Positions 61,711 to 64,000 of a stretch of 64,000 nucleotides of DNA are shown piece after piece; position 1 is the first letter of the stretch; each line of letters opens with the position of its first letter. The position numbers were made by a program, and so were the translations under genes. Source of the stretch: Acidimicrobiales bacterium (lineage in GTDB: Bacteria > Actinomycetota > Acidimicrobiia > Acidimicrobiales > JAUJNH01); NCBI GenBank assembly GCA_030448245.1, contig JAUJNH010000002.1:175473-239472 (forward strand). Reading direction: 5' to 3'. Below the pieces are notes generated by a model, which did no database searches, was not told the DNA's origin, and saw nothing but the letters and a program-made list of their open reading frames with translations.

Positions 61711-63486
61711 ATGGCCGACTACGCGCCGCCGCTGGACGAGATCCGGTTCGTCCTCGAGCACATCGTGGGGCTGGACGAGCTCAGCAAGCTCGAGGGGTTC
61801 GAGCACGCCGATCTCGAGTCGACCATGGCCGTCCTCGAGGAGTTCGGGCGCTTCGTGGTCGACAAGGTGCTGCCCACGAACCGGGTCGGTGACGAGCAGG
61901 GCAGCCACGTGACGGGCGACCCGGACGACCCGACGGTGGTGACGGCCGACGGCTTCAAGGAGGTCTACGCGCAGTACGTCGAGGCGGGGTGGGGGACCGT
62001 CCCGTTCGACGCCGGCTTCGGCGGCGGGGGCTTCCCGTGGACGGTCGGCGTGGCCATGCAGGAGATCCTGAACAGCGGGAACATGGCCTTCGCCATGGCG
62101 CCCCTGCTCACCCAGGGGGCGCTCGACATGCTCTTCGCCCACGGCAGCGAGGAGCAGAAGCAGCTGTACCTGCCGAAGATGGTGAGCGGCGAGTGGACCG
62201 GCACCATGAACCTCACCGAGCCCGACGCCGGCTCCGACGTCGGCGCCGTGCGCACCAGGGCGGTTCCCGCGGTCGACGGCACCTACCGGATCACCGGCAC
62301 CAAGATCTACATCACCTTCGGCGAGCACGACCTGGCCGAGAACATCGTCCACCTCGTCCTGGCCCGGACCCCCGGCGCCCCGCCCGGCACCAAGGGCATC
62401 AGCTGCTTTCTCGTCCCCAAGCACCTCGTCGAGGCCGACGGGAGCCTCGGCGCCCGCAACGGCGTCACGGTGGTGTCGGTCGAGCACAAGATGGGCATCC
62501 GGGCCAGCCCCACGTGCGTCCTCGAGTACGACGACGCCGTCGGCTACCTGGTCGGCGACGAGAGCGCCGGCATGCGCTACATGTTCACGATGATGAACAC
62601 GGCCCGCCTGAGCGTGGGCGTCGAGGGCCTGGGCCTGTGCGAGGCCGCGTACCAGCGGGCCCGCCAGCACGCCCGCGAGCGCGTGCAGGGGCGGCCCCCT
62701 GGCGCCTCCGCCGGGGCACCGATCGTCGAGCACGCCGACGTCCGCCGCATGCTGCTCACCATGAAGGCGTCGATCGAGGCGCTCCGAGCCCTGCACTACT
62801 TCGACGCCCGCCAGATCGACCTCGGGCACCACCTCCCCGACCCGGCCGAGCGAGCGGCTGCCGCCGAGCTGGCCGGCCTGCTGACGCCCCTCTCCAAGGG
62901 GTGGGGCACCGACCTGGCCAGCGAGATCACCAGCCTGGCCATCCAGGTCTTCGGCGGCATGGGCTACGTCGAGGAGACGGGCCTGGCCCAGCTGTACCGC
63001 GACGCCCGGATCACCGCCATCTACGAGGGGACCAACGGCATCCAGGCCATGGACCTCGTCGGCCGCAAGCTGCCGATGCGAGGGGGGCGTGTGGTCGCCG
63101 ACCTCATGGCGCAGATGCGGGCCACCGCCCGGGAGCTGCAGGGTGCCGGCGAAGACCTGGCCCCGATCGGCGACCGCCTGGTCGACGGGCTCGCCGTGCT
63201 GCAGCAGGCCACCGAGTGGATCCTGGCCAACGGCGCCACCGACCCGGTGCAGGCGCTGGCCGCCGCCACGCCCTACCTGCGCATGTGCAGCCAGGTGGTG
63301 GGCGGATGGCTGCTCGGCATCGAGGCCCTGGCCGCCACCCGGTCGGCGCCCGCCGGCTTCGCGGCGGCGAAGGTGGCCACGGCCCGCTTCTTCGCCGACC
63401 ACGTCCTCCCTACCGTCCACGGCCTCCTCCCGACGATCACCGCCGGCAAGGACGACCTCTTCGCCCTGTCGGCCGACCAGCTCTGA
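61711..63486 (+). CDS. Acyl-CoA dehydrogenase
   Basis: A 591-residue FAD enzyme of the longer (FadE5/C-terminal extension) kind. MNLTEPDAGSDVGAVRTRA, FAD/substrate loops KMGIRASPTCVLEYDDAVGYLVG, RLSVGVEGLGLCEAAYQRA, and YEGTNGIQAMDLVGRKL, the segment that holds the catalytic Glu in this branch. It has the extra C-terminal helical domain (about 460-590). It oxidises an acyl-CoA in beta-oxidation. It interrupts the heme cluster between hemB and hemL. Confidence 0.92.
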   Translation: MADYAPPLDEIRFVLEHIVGLDELSKLEGFEHADLESTMAVLEEFGRFVVDKVLPTNRVGDEQGSHVTGDPDDPTVVTADGFKEVYAQYVEAGWGTVPFDAGFGGGGFPWTVGVAMQEILNSGNMAFAMAPLLTQGALDMLFAHGSEEQKQLYLPKMVSGEWTGTMNLTEPDAGSDVGAVRTRAVPAVDGTYRITGTKIYITFGEHDLAENIVHLVLARTPGAPPGTKGISCFLVPKHLVEADGSLGARNGVTVVSVEHKMGIRASPTCVLEYDDAVGYLVGDESAGMRYMFTMMNTARLSVGVEGLGLCEAAYQRARQHARERVQGRPPGASAGAPIVEHADVRRMLLTMKASIEALRALHYFDARQIDLGHHLPDPAERAAAAELAGLLTPLSKGWGTDLASEITSLAIQVFGGMGYVEETGLAQLYRDARITAIYEGTNGIQAMDLVGRKLPMRGGRVVADLMAQMRATARELQGAGEDLAPIGDRLVDGLAVLQQATEWILANGATDPVQALAAATPYLRMCSQVVGGWLLGIEALAATRSAPAGFAAAKVATARFFADHVLPTVHGLLPTITAGKDDLFALSADQL

Positions 63487-63574
63487 CCGCCGCTTCGGTC
63501 GGGAGGAGGGCGGCGCCAGGCGAAGCCTGCTCCCGACAGGCCGGCCGGGTGGGTGCGGCTCGTAGGCTTCCGGC

Positions 63575-64000
63575 GTGACGAGGAACGAAGACCTGTGGGG
63601 GCGGGCGCAGGCCGTGCTGCCTGGTGGGGTCAACTCGCCGGTGCGGTCGTTCCGCAGCGTCGGCGGCGGCACGCCGTACTTCGTCGCTCGGGCCGAGGGC
63701 GCGTGCGTCTGGGACGTCGAGGGGCGTGAGCTGATCGACTACGTCCAGTCGTACGGGGCGAGCATCCTCGGCCACGCCCACCCCGCGGTGGTCGCCGCCG
63801 TGCAGGAAGCGGCGTCGAGGGGCACGACCTACGGGGCGCCCACCGAAGCCGAGGTGCTGCTGGCCGAGGAGGTCTGCCGGCGGGTGCCCGGCGTCGGCAT
63901 GGTCAGGATGACGAGCAGCGGGACCGAAGCGACGATGAGCGCCATCCGGCTGGCCCGCGGCGCCACCGGTCGGTCGAAGATCGTGAAGTTCGACGGCTGC
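63575..64000 (+). CDS. hemL: Glutamate-1-semialdehyde aminomutase (5' part)
   Basis: Runs off the right edge; 142 codons are present. PLP-dependent enzyme making 5-aminolevulinate from glutamate semialdehyde. N-terminal [59 protein letters not shown] and [20 protein letters not shown] are the family's. GTG start. The PLP lysine lies beyond the window. With hemA it completes the C5 route to ALA. Confidence 0.95.
   Translation, partial: MTRNEDLWGRAQAVLPGGVNSPVRSFRSVGGGTPYFVARAEGACVWDVEGRELIDYVQSYGASILGHAHPAVVAAVQEAASRGTTYGAPTEAEVLLAEEVCRRVPGVGMVRMTSSGTEATMSAIRLARGATGRSKIVKFDGC

Noticed and set aside
57778-63672. A 1964-codon open frame on the minus strand
   Set aside because: It runs antisense to hemC, cobA-hemD, hemB and the acyl-CoA dehydrogenase and has His/Gly/Arg-rich shadow composition. 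Only its last part (the VWA leader) is real.

Overview
This window reads as chromosomal DNA of a high-GC actinomycete, most likely of the Acidimicrobiia type. The evidence is very high GC coding sequence with frequent GTG starts, a WhiB protein, a BldC-type regulator, Rex, a pair of ArsA-like ATPases, LAxTG (class E sortase) wall-anchoring tails, and heme synthesis by the C5 (glutamyl-tRNA) route. The genus cannot be named from sequence alone.

Layout. 1-4 kb: the tail of a wall-anchored protein, acetoacetyl-CoA synthetase and a zinc alcohol dehydrogenase. 4.1-6.2 kb: an accessory stretch with two small secreted-protein ORFs interrupted by amber codons, and a fragment of a DsrE gene. 6.2-12.4 kb: a minus-strand oligopeptide ABC transporter operon whose last gene is a DsrE-family protein with an in-frame UGA and a SECIS-like hairpin. 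12.5-17 kb: 5'-3' exonuclease, aat, dienelactone hydrolase and acyl-CoA carboxylase beta. 17-19 kb: a broken ice-binding-like (DUF3494) surface protein. 19-28 kb: ethylmalonyl-CoA mutase, aspartate kinase, cyclophilins, an S51 peptidase-like protein, cysC and asd. 28-32 kb: a GAF-PAS-GGDEF-EAL protein, a MazG-like protein and a glucosaminidase. 32.2-33.85 kb: a decayed integrative element at tRNA-Pro(CGG), with duplicated tRNA 3' end, integrase tail and HTH remnant. 34-41.7 kb: response regulator, STAS protein, two ArsA-like ATPases, NfeD, WhiB, a hydrolase and an MFS/TetR pair. 41.7-44.8 kb: selB and selA. 44.9-52.6 kb: penicillin-binding protein, a protease-like protein lacking catalytic residues, FxsA, an MBL hydrolase, proC, bldC and a SAM hydroxide adenosyltransferase. 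52.7-64 kb: an acyl-CoA ligase, then rex-cysG-hemA-hemC-cobA/hemD-hemB-acyl-CoA dehydrogenase-hemL.

The genes link in two main ways. SelA and SelB are the selenocysteine synthase and the special elongation factor needed to read UGA as Sec. The UGA-containing DsrE gene 35 kb away is a natural client, and I consider this the most interesting result. The right end is a redox-controlled tetrapyrrole cluster covering glutamyl-tRNA to uroporphyrinogen III, with siroheme and heme branches.

A caution applies to reading frames. Several otherwise good genes (lysC, the von Willebrand protein, the glucosaminidase, the DUF3494 protein) contain apparent one-base indels, several of them in or next to C or G runs. 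These may be sequencing or assembly errors rather than true pseudogenes. The UGA of the DsrE gene is different: it is an in-frame codon, not a frame change.
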